13,146 nt of DNA from NCBI GenBank assembly GCA_927911515.1, contig CAKMQH010000145.1:1-13146 (forward strand). Direction: 5' to 3'. A model generated the notes under the pieces. That model was not told the DNA's origin and ran no database searches. It worked only from the letters and a program-made list of their open reading frames with translations. The stretch comes from an uncultured Neisseria sp. (GTDB lineage Bacteria; Pseudomonadota; Gammaproteobacteria; Burkholderiales; Neisseriaceae). A program made the translations under genes and the position numbers. Positions 1-7,398 of this stretch are shown here, piece by piece (position 1 is the first letter of the stretch; each line of letters opens with the position of its first letter).

Positions 1-150
1 ATTAACTTTAAACCAGTACGACGTTTACCTCGCCTTAGCTCAAAGAGAACGATTCTCTAAGGTGCTGAAGCACCAAGTGAATCGGTTCCGTACTATCTGT
101 ACTGTCTGCGGCTTCGTCGCCTTGTCCTGATTTAAATTTAATCCACTATA
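1..150. repeat. Correia repeat enclosed element (CREE/NEMIS), long form, left end cut by window
   Basis: The right end reads ATCCACTATA, the inverse of the TATAGTGGAT terminus expected at the left, whose first bases lie outside the window. The inner parts match the second element at 2947-3052 (shared GTACTGTCTGCGGCTTCGTC block at 98-117). This copy also carries about 50 extra internal bases with two small hairpins, AGAGAA/TTCTCT (44-58) and GGTGCT/AGCACC (61-74), typical of full-length CREEs. CREEs are non-autonomous, MITE-like Neisseria elements; transcripts through them can be cut by RNase III, and some carry outward promoters. It lies upstream of the apt promoter. Confidence 0.9.
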
Positions 151-208
151 CCGTGTCGCGCGCCAAGTCATGAATGCTTCGGGGAATGGTTAAACCGCCC
201 TGCTGGAT

Positions 209-237
209 TTGGCAACCGACGGTCTGACGGCTACAAT
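209..237 (+). promoter_or_regulatory. sigma70-type promoter of apt
   Basis: A -35 TTGGCA (209-214), a 17-base spacer and a -10 TACAAT (232-237) match the consensus at 5 of 6 bases each. Transcription would start near 244, after the GTG at 241. This excludes that upstream start and supports ATG 274. Confidence 0.7.
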
Positions 238-273
238 ATCGTGTTAAAAACTTTTCATTTGGGAACACGCAAA

Positions 274-834
274 ATGTTGGTTCATCCTGAGGCGATGGGC
301 GTCGCCGCATTGGCGGACAAAATCCGCAAAATCGAAAACTGGCCGCAAAAAGGCATTTTATTTCACGACATTACGCCGGTGCTGCAAAGCGCGGAATATT
401 TCCGCCTTCTGGTGGATTTGCTGGTCTATCGCTATATGGGTCAGAAAATCGATGTGGTGGCAGGTTTGGACGCGCGCGGCTTCATCATCGGCGCGGCGCT
501 GGCGTATCAGTTGAACGTCGGCTTCGTCCCCATCCGCAAAAAGGGCAAGCTGCCTTTTGATACCATCTCGCAAAGCTACGCACTGGAGTACGGCGAAGCA
601 ACGGTCGAAATCCACAAAGATGCGGTCAAACCCGGCGCGCGTGTGCTGCTGGTCGATGACTTGGTCGCAACCGGCGGCACCATGCTGGCAGGCGTGGAAC
701 TAATCCGCAAACTCGGCGGCGAAGTCGTTGAAGCGGCTGCGATTTTGGAGTTTACAGACTTGGTCGGCGGCAGCAAAATCCGCGAAAACGGCGTCCCCCT
801 GTTTACCCTGCTGCAAAACGAAGGCTGCATGTAA
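274..834 (+). CDS. apt: adenine phosphoribosyltransferase
   Basis: Apt makes AMP from adenine and PRPP in cytoplasmic purine salvage. The 186-residue product carries the PRPP-binding signature VDDLVATGGT at residues 127-136, with the two acidic residues D128-D129, and the upstream GLDARGFIIGAALA segment typical of Apt. Length and sequence fit the Neisseria enzyme (about 187-188 aa). The frame is open from a GTG at 241, but ATG 274 is preferred: it begins MLVHPEAM as in Neisseria orthologues, has GGGAA 8 bases upstream, and the promoter would start transcription beyond 241. The gene is monocistronic, between its own promoter and a DUS-type hairpin. The frame is intact. Confidence 0.95.
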   Translation: MLVHPEAMGVAALADKIRKIENWPQKGILFHDITPVLQSAEYFRLLVDLLVYRYMGQKIDVVAGLDARGFIIGAALAYQLNVGFVPIRKKGKLPFDTISQSYALEYGEATVEIHKDAVKPGARVLLVDDLVATGGTMLAGVELIRKLGGEVVEAAAILEFTDLVGGSKIRENGVPLFTLLQNEGCM

Positions 835-851
835 ACTGTGCCCCATGCACC

Positions 852-896
852 AAAGGTCTCTGAAACAGCCATCCTGCTTTTCAGACGACCTTTTTT
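852..896 (+). terminator. DUS-based hairpin terminator after apt
   Basis: The right arm is an exact DUS in reverse orientation (TTCAGACGACCT, 880-891) followed by a T-run. The left arm, AAAGGTCTCTGAAA (853-866), is a DUS with one substitution, so the stem has a mismatch. The hairpin sits just after the apt stop. Confidence 0.7.
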
Positions 897-1005
897 GTTG
901 TCCCTGATTACGCGGTTAATGTAAATATCGGCTTCAGATTCGGATAATGCCGCCAAATCGTTTAAAATGCGGTTCTAATTGATTCTAATAAAGATACGGT
1001 ACGTA

Positions 1006-2854
1006 ATGAACGCACAACGCATATTTTCTCTCTCACTCAGCCTGATTGCCGCCGCGATTTTGTCGGCGTGTGCCTCCGAAAACGACACGACTTCATCCAA
1101 AGAGCCTGGCTCTTCCCTGACCGAACCCGCCTCCATTCCCGCCCGCCGCGCGGAAGGCGAATCCAAAGTATTGTCCGATTACGGTCAATATCAAGGCGCG
1201 CTGGACGCTGCCAAACGCGGCGACGATATGTGGGTGCAACAATTCTTGGCGCAGGCGGGCGACAGCGCGATGGCTGAAAACGTCCGCAACGAATGGCTCA
1301 AAAGCCTCGGCGCGCGCGGACAATGGGATATGTTCCGCCAAGAAAACAAAAAGCTGAATGCGGCGGGTCGGGTGCAGGAAGTGCAATGTTATGCCGAACT
1401 GGGCAGCGGCAGCTACAACATGGCGGCAGAGCTTGTGCGCGTTACGAACAAGCTGCCTGCGGGCTGTACCCGTTTGGTCGAAAGCGCGGCATCGGCAGGT
1501 CGTCTGAACAGCAACGACGCATGGCGCCGCGTGCGCGGATTGTTGAGCAACAGCCAAACCAGCGATGCACGCAGCTTGGCAGCCGCATTGGGCAGCCCAT
1601 TCGAAGGCGGCTCGCAAGGTGCGCGCGAATACAGCCTTTTGAACGTCATCAGCAAAGACGCGCGCAAATCCTCCTCCGCAGCTTCTACGCTTTCCAGCAT
1701 GGAATCCGGCTTAAGCCGCGAACAAAGCAGCTTCGCATGGGGCGTATTGGGACACCACCACGCGCAAAATCAAAACATGCAGACCGCGTTGAGCTACTAC
1801 GGCCGCGTTTCCGACCGCAAACAACTGACCGACGAGCAATTCGAGTGGTACGCCCGCGCCGCCCTGCGTCTGCAACGCTGGAACGAATTGTCCGGCATCA
1901 TCCAACAAATGCCCGACAAGCTGCAAAAAGACCCGACTTGGCAATACTGGCTGGGTCGCAGCTACGCCGCACAAGGCAACCAAAGCCGCGCTAAAGACAT
2001 GTACGAAAAAGCCGCCGCAAGCGGACGCAATTTCTACGCCGTCTTAGCAGGCGAAGAACTCGGCCGCCGCGTCAATACCAAAAACAACATTTCCGACGCC
2101 GATAAAAAAAGACGTCCGCCGCATGGCAGACGACGGCGCCATCAAACGCGCGCTGGTTCTGTTTAAAAACAGCCAAAGCAGCAACGATGCCAAAATGCGC
2201 CGTCAAGCACAGGCAGAATGGCGTTTTGCCACCCGCGACTTCAACGAGGACAACCTCCTGACCGCCGCACAAGTCGCGTTTGAAAACCAGTTCTACGACA
2301 TGGCGATCAACAGTGCCGACCGTACCGAGCGCAAACTCAACTACAACCTGCGCTATCTCTCTCCGTTTAAAGAGACCACCGTCCGCTACGCCTCACAAGC
2401 AGGCGTCGATCCCGCTTGGGTTTACGGCCTGATCCGCCAAGAAAGCCGCTTCGTCATGGGCGCGCAATCCAGCGTCGGCGCGCAAGGCCTGATGCAGGTT
2501 ATGCCCGCCACCGCCCGCGAAATCGCCGGCAAAATCGGCATGAGCAGCAGCGAACTCTACACCATGGACGGCAACATCCGCATGGGTACTTGGTACATGG
2601 CAGACGCCAAACGCCGTCTGCAAAACAACGAAGTGATGGCAACCGCAGGTTACAACGCCGGTCCCGGTCGCGCACGCAACTGGCAGGCTTCTACGCCTCT
2701 GGAAGGCGCAATTTACGCCGAGACCATCCCCTTCACCGAAACCCGCGACTACGTCAAAAAAGTCATGACCAACGCAACCTTCTACGCCTCCCTGTTCAAC
2801 GAGCCGCAAACTTCGTTGAAACAGCGTATGGGAACTGTTCCGGGTCGTTATTGA
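1006..2854 (+). CDS. ltgA: soluble-type lytic murein transglycosylase lipoprotein LtgA/Slt (frame broken at 2104-2110)
   Basis: LtgA cleaves the MurNAc-GlcNAc bond of peptidoglycan to give 1,6-anhydro muropeptides at the outer membrane. From ATG 1006 the protein has a lipoprotein signal peptide with lipobox LSAC (Cys22). A long alpha-helical superhelical region follows, then the C-terminal SLT domain with the catalytic Glu in GLIRQESRF (about residue 479), then GLMQVMPATA and AGYNAGPGRA. An A7 run at 2104-2110 shifts the frame; with A6 the reading runs DADKKDVRRMADDG. The corrected product is 615 aa, against 616 aa for gonococcal LtgA. TTG 979 is in frame but would spoil the signal peptide. 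No strong Shine-Dalgarno is visible. A weak -10 TAAAAT lies at 963-968. A DUS hairpin ends the unit. The break is probably a sequencing error. Confidence 0.9.
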
Positions 2855-2907
2855 TTGACGCGGCTGTATCCGATCAGATTATTTGACAGATACGGAAGCC
2901 AAACTTG

Positions 2908-2947
2908 AAAAAGGTCGTCTGAAAATGTGTTTTCAGACGACCTTTTT
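2908..2947 (+). terminator. inverted-DUS intrinsic terminator after ltgA
   Basis: A perfect 18-base-pair stem is built from two facing DUS copies (forward 2912-2923, reverse 2932-2943) with a TGTG loop. It ends in a five-T run that runs straight into the CREE. Confidence 0.9.
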
Positions 2948-3052
2948 ATAGTGGATTAACTTTAAACCAGTACGGCGTTGCCTCGCCTTGCCGTACTATC
3001 TGTACTGTCTGCGGCTTCGTCGCCTTGTCCTGATTTAAATTTATCCACTATA
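2947..3052. repeat. Correia repeat enclosed element (CREE), short form
   Basis: A complete 106-base element bounded by TATAGTGGATTAA and the inverse ATCCACTATA. Its internal sequence shares the flanks of the copy at 1-150 but lacks that copy's roughly 50-base central insert. The element begins at the T-run of the ltgA terminator, consistent with insertion at a TA dinucleotide. Confidence 0.92.
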
Positions 3053-3208
3053 GTATGGATGCTGGTAAAAAACTGCAAATCGAAAGCTTAAATCTTCATC
3101 GCCCGCTCGCATTCTTGGCAATGGGTCGGTTGCATTGCCCTGCCCCAATCCTTCACTGTTACTTGCTGCCGTGTATCAAGCGTTCAGCCGCTTAGCGGGA
3201 ACACATCA

Positions 3209-3256
3209 CAAAAAGGTCGTCTGAAAACCGAAAAATCAGTTTTCAGAGACCTTTTG
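3209..3256 (-). terminator. DUS hairpin terminator between convergent genes, ends accD
   Basis: An exact forward DUS at 3214-3225 faces a DUS with one base lost (TTTTCAGAGACC). On the minus strand the hairpin is followed by five T, so it can end accD transcription. The T-run on the plus side is shorter (TTTT). Confidence 0.7.
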
Positions 3257-3276
3257 TTATTTCAAACCTTCTCGGT

Positions 3277-4152
3277 TTAAGCAGCGTTGACTTTGTCTTG
3301 GCGGCGCAGCAGGGTAATCAGGTCGCTGATGCGCTGTTTCATGTTGCGGCGGTCGACGATTTGGTCGATAGCGCCTTTTTCCAGCAGGAATTCTGCACGT
3401 TGGAAGCCTTCAGGCAAGGTTTCGCGGACGGTTTGTTCGATAACGCGCGGGCCGGCAAAACCGATAAGGGCATTGGGTTCGGCAAGCACGACATCGCCGA
3501 GGAAGGCGAAGCTGGCGGATACGCCACCCATGGTCGGGTCGGTCAGGACGGAGATGAACGGCAGGTGTTTTTCAGTCAGAAGATGCAATGCCGCGCTGGT
3601 TTTGGTCATCTGCATCAATGAGTTGACACCTTCCTGCATACGCGCGCCACCTGATGCGGCGACGCAGATGAAAGAGCAGTTGTCGGCTACGGCACGGCGC
3701 ACGCCTTGGACGAAGCGTTCGCCGACAACGGAACCCATAGAGCCGCCGATAAAGCGGAATTCGAATGCGGCAATCACGACCGGCAAGCCGTTCATAAAGC
3801 CTTTCATCACGACCAACGCATCATCTTCGCCGGTGGCTTTGCGCGCGGCGGTCAGGCGTTCGGGATATTTTTTGCTGTCTTTGAATTTCAGCGGGTCGGT
3901 CGGTTTGATGTTGGCGGCGATTTCTTCGCGACCTTCTTCGTCCAAAAGCAAATTGAGGCGTTCGCGCGCAGAAAGCGGGTTGTGGTGGTTACATTTCGGG
4001 CAAACTCGGTCGTTTTGCTGAAGCTCGGTCGAGTAGATGGTTGCCGAACAGGACGGGCATTTGTGCCACAAACCTTCGGGAACGTTGGACGAGCCTTCGT
4101 CTTTGCTACGGTTTTTGATTTTGGGCGGTAGGATTTTGTCTAACCAACTCAT
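3277..4152 (-). CDS. accD: acetyl-CoA carboxylase carboxyltransferase subunit beta
   Basis: AccD pairs with AccA to form the carboxyltransferase that moves the carboxyl group from biotin-BCCP to acetyl-CoA, giving malonyl-CoA for fatty-acid synthesis. The 291-residue product has family length. An N-terminal four-cysteine zinc ribbon is present (C32-x2-C35 and C51-x2-C54). The crotonase-like carboxyltransferase core includes FRFIGGSMGSVVGE, ASGGARMQEG and DPTMGGVSAS. The start is set by AGGAGT (4158-4163), 5 bases before the ATG. It lies 59 bases downstream of trpA on the same strand, a trpA-accD order common in Betaproteobacteria, so the two are probably cotranscribed. The frame is intact. 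Confidence 0.97.
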   Translation of the reverse strand: MSWLDKILPPKIKNRSKDEGSSNVPEGLWHKCPSCSATIYSTELQQNDRVCPKCNHHNPLSARERLNLLLDEEGREEIAANIKPTDPLKFKDSKKYPERLTAARKATGEDDALVVMKGFMNGLPVVIAAFEFRFIGGSMGSVVGERFVQGVRRAVADNCSFICVAASGGARMQEGVNSLMQMTKTSAALHLLTEKHLPFISVLTDPTMGGVSASFAFLGDVVLAEPNALIGFAGPRVIEQTVRETLPEGFQRAEFLLEKGAIDQIVDRRNMKQRISDLITLLRRQDKVNAA

Positions 4153-4175
4153 GGATGACTCCTTGAAATTCGGGA

Positions 4176-4187
4176 TTCAGACGACCT
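4176..4187 (-). repeat. single DNA uptake sequence (AG-mucDUS) between trpA and accD
   Basis: An exact AGGTCGTCTGAA on the minus strand in the short trpA-accD gap. It has no facing partner, so it should not act as a terminator. This fits cotranscription of the two genes. Confidence 0.85.
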
Positions 4188-4211
4188 TTGCGTATGTTTT
4201 CGGAAAAGGTC

Positions 4212-4997
4212 TTAACGGATTGCGTCTTTTAATTCTTTCGCCAACGCGCCGACAGCTTCTGCTTCGCGGCCTGCGTTGTTTTCAATTTCTTTAACGATGC
4301 GGCTGCCGACAATGACGGCATCGGCAACGGCACCGATTTTGCGTGCGCTTTCGGCGTTGCTGATGCCGAAGCCGACGCCGATCGGGATGTCGATATACTT
4401 GCGCAAAAGCTCTATTTTACGCGAAACTTCTTCGGTATCCAAACTTGCCGCACCGGTAACGCCTTTGAGCGAAACGTAATAGACAAAGCCGCCGGCAACG
4501 CGGGCGATGGTTTGGATGCGCTCTTCGGTCGTGGTCGGGGCAATCAGGAAAATGCAGTCGATGCCGCGCGCTTTGAGTGCGTCATGCAGCGGGGTAATGG
4601 TTTCAACAGGAGAATCGACAGTCAGCACGCCGTCCACGCCGGCTTCAGCTGCCGCTTGGGCAAATGCCTGATAACCTATTTTGTGAATCGGGTTCAGATA
4701 ACCCATCAGAACGACGGGCGTATTGCCGTTTGTTTCGCGGAAGCGGCGTACGATATTCAATACGTCGTTGAGGGAAACTTTGTTTGCCAACGCGCGCTCG
4801 GCGGCGCGCTGGATGGTCGGGCCGTCCGCCATTGGGTCGGAAAAGGGAACGCCCAATTCAAGGATGTCGGCGCCGTTTTCAACCAAACTGTGCATCAGCG
4901 CAAGCGTGGTGTCGAGATTGGGATCGCCTACGGTGATATAGGGAATCAGGGCTTTTGCGCCGTCAAGTGCGGCAAAGGTTTGCTGGATTCTGCTCAT
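4212..4997 (-). CDS. trpA: tryptophan synthase alpha chain
   Basis: TrpA splits indole-3-glycerol phosphate into indole and glyceraldehyde-3-phosphate and channels indole to TrpB. The 261-residue product is a TIM barrel with the catalytic pair E47 (in LELGVPFSDP) and D58 (in MADGP), and the phosphate-binding segments GVGFGIS and VIVGSRIV near the C-terminus. The frame runs 38 codons further upstream, but the family start MSRIQQTF at 4997 is preferred because the extension has no homology to TrpA and overlaps the promoter. Only a weak GAG precedes this ATG. trpB is not in the window; upstream lies the unrelated fxsA. accD follows after 59 bases. The frame is intact. Confidence 0.96.
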   Translation of the reverse strand: MSRIQQTFAALDGAKALIPYITVGDPNLDTTLALMHSLVENGADILELGVPFSDPMADGPTIQRAAERALANKVSLNDVLNIVRRFRETNGNTPVVLMGYLNPIHKIGYQAFAQAAAEAGVDGVLTVDSPVETITPLHDALKARGIDCIFLIAPTTTEERIQTIARVAGGFVYYVSLKGVTGAASLDTEEVSRKIELLRKYIDIPIGVGFGISNAESARKIGAVADAVIVGSRIVKEIENNAGREAEAVGALAKELKDAIR

Positions 4998-5058
4998 CTT
5001 GATTTCTCGTTTCCGTAACGGCTGTTTCAAGCCGGTTTTCATCGACAATAAGTTGGCA

Positions 5059-5067
5059 AGTATAGCA
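5059..5067 (-). promoter_or_regulatory. extended -10 promoter of trpA-accD
   Basis: Minus-strand TGC-TATACT (5067 to 5059) is an extended -10 element. No good -35 is seen at the usual distance, as is typical for this class. It lies about 62 bases before the trpA ATG. Confidence 0.5.
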
Positions 5068-5126
5068 TTGACTGTCTGTTTCGGGCGAAATTGCATGACA
5101 TTTTCAGTCATTTTTTCATATAGATA

Positions 5127-5160
5127 AAAGGTCGTCTGAAAATCTTTTCAGACGACCTTT
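5127..5160 (-). terminator. inverted-DUS terminator after fxsA
   Basis: Two exact facing DUS copies (5129-5140 and 5147-5158) give a 16-base-pair stem with a very short loop. It is followed on the minus strand by TTTTAT, so it suits fxsA transcription and separates it from trpA. Confidence 0.8.
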
Positions 5161-5208
5161 CCCAAATAGAGCCGTCAGCCTTGTCCAATACGGCTGCCCT
5201 TTTACTGT

Positions 5209-5680
5209 TTAATCGCGCTTATGCTCGATATAGTCTTGGTGTTTGGTTTGCGGATCGGCGCGGGTAACCGTGTATTCGCCTTCGATAATATCGCCATCGT
5301 CTTGAGTATGGCGCGTAAATGTTTGCTGGCGGAAGGACTGCATATCCATTTGAGCCGCCGGTCGGCCTTTAATCGGCAAAAGCAGCAGCAAGGCGATAAT
5401 GGTGGACACAAAGCCCGGACTTAACAGCAAAATTGCAGCGACGGTATAGCGTATCGGCCACAGCAGCTGATACATGGAAAACGTTTTCACCGCTGCGGAT
5501 GGTCGCACCCGCCAGCAAAATACCGGACAGCCCCGTATGGCGCAGCATCATCGTGCCGCCGATAAAGCTGACAATCATCAGCAGGAAAGCGAATCCGCCG
5601 CCCAACCAATCTGCCACCCAAACGATGGACATAATTTCCAAAAACAATAATATTAAAAAACCCACACCGAAATACTGCAT
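5209..5680 (-). CDS. fxsA: FxsA family inner-membrane protein (frame broken at 5478-5481)
   Basis: FxsA-family proteins are small inner-membrane proteins. In E. coli, excess FxsA relieves F-plasmid exclusion of phage T7; the normal role is unclear. The N-terminal part has hydrophobic helices from FGVGFLILLFLEI onward and the family's GGTMMLRHTG turn. The C-terminal part has YTVAAILLLSPGFVSTI, then LPIKGR and the acidic tail DDGDIIEGEYTV. The parts lie in different frames because of one extra base in an A4 run (plus strand, 5478-5481); with A3 the junction reads SGENVSMYQLLWP. The corrected length is 156 aa, typical of the family. AAGGAG (about 5686-5691) sets the start at 5680. Probably intact in life. 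Confidence 0.85.
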
Positions 5681-5883
5681 TTCTGCTCCTTTAAATTCCA
5701 AACCCGCTTCATGCCGCGCAAGTCGGCGCGTTTAGCCGCAATTTCAATCTATCTTATTGAATCTTTTTGGATACCACAAACCGACATTTTGTTCTTGCCG
5801 AACAATCGGCTTCCCTTAACATAAAGATAATGCGCTCTACTTTCAAGGCGGGCGAATGTGAAAAACCGTAAGGTTTCAGCACG

Positions 5884-5908
5884 TTTTTTCAGACGAGGTC
5901 GTCTGAAA
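5884..5908. repeat. DUS with overlapping inverse copy
   Basis: An exact forward DUS (5896-5907) is preceded by a truncated reverse copy, TTTTCAGACGA, giving a near-perfect palindrome. It lies just after gpxA but has no T-run on the minus strand, so terminator function is doubtful. A weaker AAACC-gtaa-GGTTT hairpin sits at 5863-5876. Confidence 0.7.
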
Positions 5909-5920
5909 CGACATACACGC

Positions 5921-6454
5921 TCATAGCAACTTCTTGATATCGTTTTCGATTTCTTCCGGCGTCACGCTGGGCGCAAAACGCGCCGTCACTTCGCCTTCCC
6001 GATTAATCAGGAATTTGGTGAAATTCCAGCGGATATCGCCCGCTTGATGCTTGCTGCCCAATGCCGCCAGCCGCAACACTGCCTCTTTCAACATATGTCC
6101 TCCCCTGTCCTGCGGCTGTTGCGCTTTCAAATAAGCATAAAGCGGCGATGCGGATGCGCCGTTGACGTCGATTTTTTCAAAAATTTTGAACGCCGTACCA
6201 AATTTTGTCTGACAGACGGAAGCAATTTCCCGACTGCTCTCCGGTGCCTGTCCGCGAAATTGGTTGCACGGAAAATCCAATATTTCCAAACCTTGCCCGC
6301 TGTACCGCTCGTAAAGCCGCTGCAATGCCTCATATTGCGGCGTCAACCCGCAGCGCGTGGCGGTATTGACGATCAGCAGCACTTTGCCGCGGTAAACACT
6401 CAGGGAAACCGGATTACCCTGCGCATCGTTCAATGTGAAGTCGTAAATATTCAT
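5921..6454 (-). CDS. gpxA: glutathione peroxidase family thiol peroxidase
   Basis: This cytoplasmic peroxidase reduces hydrogen and organic peroxides. The 177-residue product matches meningococcal GpxA in length. It is a cysteine (not selenocysteine) enzyme: the peroxidatic C35 lies in NTATRCGLTPQY, Q65 in FPCNQF, and W143-N144 in RWNFTKF complete the catalytic tetrad. C81 (in IASVCQ) sits where the resolving cysteine of thioredoxin-dependent members such as yeast Gpx3 lies. This hints at thioredoxin use rather than glutathione (inference). The start at 6454 gives the family N-terminus MNIYDF. An in-frame ATG at 6463 adds three residues, and no strong Shine-Dalgarno separates the two. The frame is intact. 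Confidence 0.94.
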   Translation of the reverse strand: MNIYDFTLNDAQGNPVSLSVYRGKVLLIVNTATRCGLTPQYEALQRLYERYSGQGLEILDFPCNQFRGQAPESSREIASVCQTKFGTAFKIFEKIDVNGASASPLYAYLKAQQPQDRGGHMLKEAVLRLAALGSKHQAGDIRWNFTKFLINREGEVTARFAPSVTPEEIENDIKKLL

Positions 6455-6561
6455 CTTGTCCATTCGATAAGTTCAGGGAAACAAGTCAGGAGACATCATC
6501 TGAAATTTGGGCTATATCTTTCATTTTGATTGATGATTTTTATAGTATTTCAATAAAGACA

Positions 6562-6922
6562 TCATTTCTTTTGCCTTCTTTTGCCATGCCGCTCGTCAGT
6601 GACAAAATCTTCTGCCTTATTGCCCAATTCATTTTTGATGTTCGGGTTTGCGCCGTTTTCCAAAAGTATTTCAAGTATCGCCATATTGCCATTGAAACAG
6701 GCGTTTTGGAACGGGCGTAAAACCCATTTCGCCCTGTTTGTTGACATCCGCACCATGTTGAATCAGCAATAAAACATCTTCGCGGGCTTGGTTGATGACT
6801 GCCAAATTCAGCAATGTTTCATCCATAGTACCCACATCATGCACGGAGGCAATACACGGACGCGAGGAGAAAGCCAAGTGATTTTGATATTTGGCGAACA
6901 GGTTGGTCAGATTTTGATCCAT
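6562..6922 (-). CDS. small ankyrin-repeat protein (frame broken at 6713-6715)
   Basis: The corrected product is 119 aa. A short N-terminal segment (residues 1-32) is followed by two ankyrin repeats, about 33-66 (DETLLNLAV..., ending HGADVNKQGE) and 67-99 (MGFTPFQNACFNG..., ending NGANPNIKNE), and then a basic tail ending KRRQKK. The frames join if the G3 run at 6713-6715 is read as G2, giving GFTPFQNACF. AGGA (6929-6932) lies 6 bases before the ATG. Ankyrin repeats mediate protein binding. Some stand-alone bacterial members neutralise polymorphic toxins, but no toxin gene lies nearby, so the role is unknown. The DNA is visibly more AT-rich than its neighbours, suggesting later acquisition. 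Confidence 0.75.
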
Positions 6923-6963
6923 TATTTATCCTGAAACGATGTTGTTTGAGATACAGATATATT

Positions 6964-6989
6964 TTCAGACGACCTTTTTTCAGACGACC
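6964..6989 (-). repeat. two DUS copies in direct tandem
   Basis: A perfect minus-strand DUS at 6964-6975 is followed three bases later by an 11-of-12 copy (6979-6989, last base A). Both face the same way, unlike the inverted pairs elsewhere, so they cannot form a terminator. They lie between the ankyrin gene and the rpsO terminator. Confidence 0.85.
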
Positions 6990-7036
6990 ACTATAAACCT
7001 GCGCTATTGTTTTTATGATTTATCGCCAGCCCATAT

Positions 7037-7064
7037 GAAAAAACACCGCTTTCGCAAGCGGTGT
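7037..7064 (-). terminator. intrinsic terminator of rpsO
   Basis: On the minus strand ACACCGCTT, loop GCGA, AAGCGGTGT gives a 9-base-pair GC-rich stem followed by six T. It begins 15 bases after the rpsO stop. It is not DUS-based. Confidence 0.92.
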
Positions 7065-7079
7065 CCGATAAAGCAGCAA

Positions 7080-7353
7080 TTATTTGCGCAGACCCAAGCG
7101 GGTGATCAGGGTGCGGTATGTATCAGGTTGAGTACGGCGCAAGTAAGACAACAGACGGCGACGTTGGCTGACCATTTTCAACAGGCCGCGACGGCTGTGG
7201 TGGTCTTTAGGGTTGGCTTTGAAGTGGGGAGTCAGGTCGTTGATACGGAAAGTCAACAGAGCGACTTGTACTTCAGAAGAACCGGTATCGCCTTCTTTAC
7301 GTTGGGAAATCTTTTAACAATTTTGTGCTTTTTTGTTCTACGGTCAATGCCAT
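7080..7353 (-). CDS. rpsO: 30S ribosomal protein S15 (frame broken near its start by four 1-base runs)
   Basis: S15 binds the 16S rRNA central domain early in 30S assembly. Most of the protein is plain in one frame: GDTGSSEVQVALLTFRI, NDLTPHFKANPKDHHSRRGL and a C-terminus ending TRLGLRK. The first 15 codons are garbled. Compared with the conserved MALTVEQKAQIVKDFQRKEG, one base too many is present in each of four runs: T6 at 7329-7334, T4 at 7321-7324, T4 at 7312-7315 and G3 at 7304-7306. Removing four bases gives 270 bases, exactly the universal 89 aa plus stop. GGAG (7363-7366) lies 9 bases before ATG 7353. Because rpsO is a core gene, errors in the sequence are far likelier than a mutant. 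A long plus-strand frame here is only its shadow. Confidence 0.95.
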
Positions 7354-7398
7354 GATGGATAACTCCGAAAAATAAAAGAACCGTCATTCGTTAAAACT

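Larger units (their letters stand above)
2855..3276. other. non-coding interval between convergent ltgA and accD
   Basis: This 422-base gap holds a DUS terminator (2908-2947), a short CREE (2947-3052) and a second DUS hairpin before accD (3209-3256). In the remaining stretch, 3053-3208, I see no convincing gene, repeat or RNA. Confidence 0.7.

Noticed and set aside
241..273. GTG start adding 11 residues to apt
   Set aside because: The predicted transcription start lies just after 241, and orthologues begin MLVHPEAM at 274.
1093..1617. Long minus-strand open frame inside ltgA
   Set aside because: It is antisense to conserved LtgA codons, has no recognisable domains, and high-GC third positions readily produce such frames.
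2104..2110. Programmed frameshifting or phase variation at the A7 run in ltgA
   Set aside because: A7 followed by G resembles slippery and contingency sequences. Other genes in the window, including essential rpsO, have similar one-base lesions in runs as short as 2-4, so a shared technical cause is simpler.
3053..3208. Possible small gene or RNA between the short CREE and the accD terminator
   Set aside because: No start with ribosome site, no conserved protein segment and no stable fold was convincing by eye.
4998..5111. 38-residue N-terminal extension of TrpA
   Set aside because: It overlaps the trpA extended -10 promoter and has no TrpA similarity; the family start is at 4997.
5884..5908. 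Terminator of gpxA
   Set aside because: The palindrome is not followed by a T-run on the minus strand, so it was listed only as a DUS repeat.
6939..7355. 138-aa plus-strand open frame
   Set aside because: It is the antisense shadow of rpsO and its terminator; the minus strand encodes clear S15 sequence.
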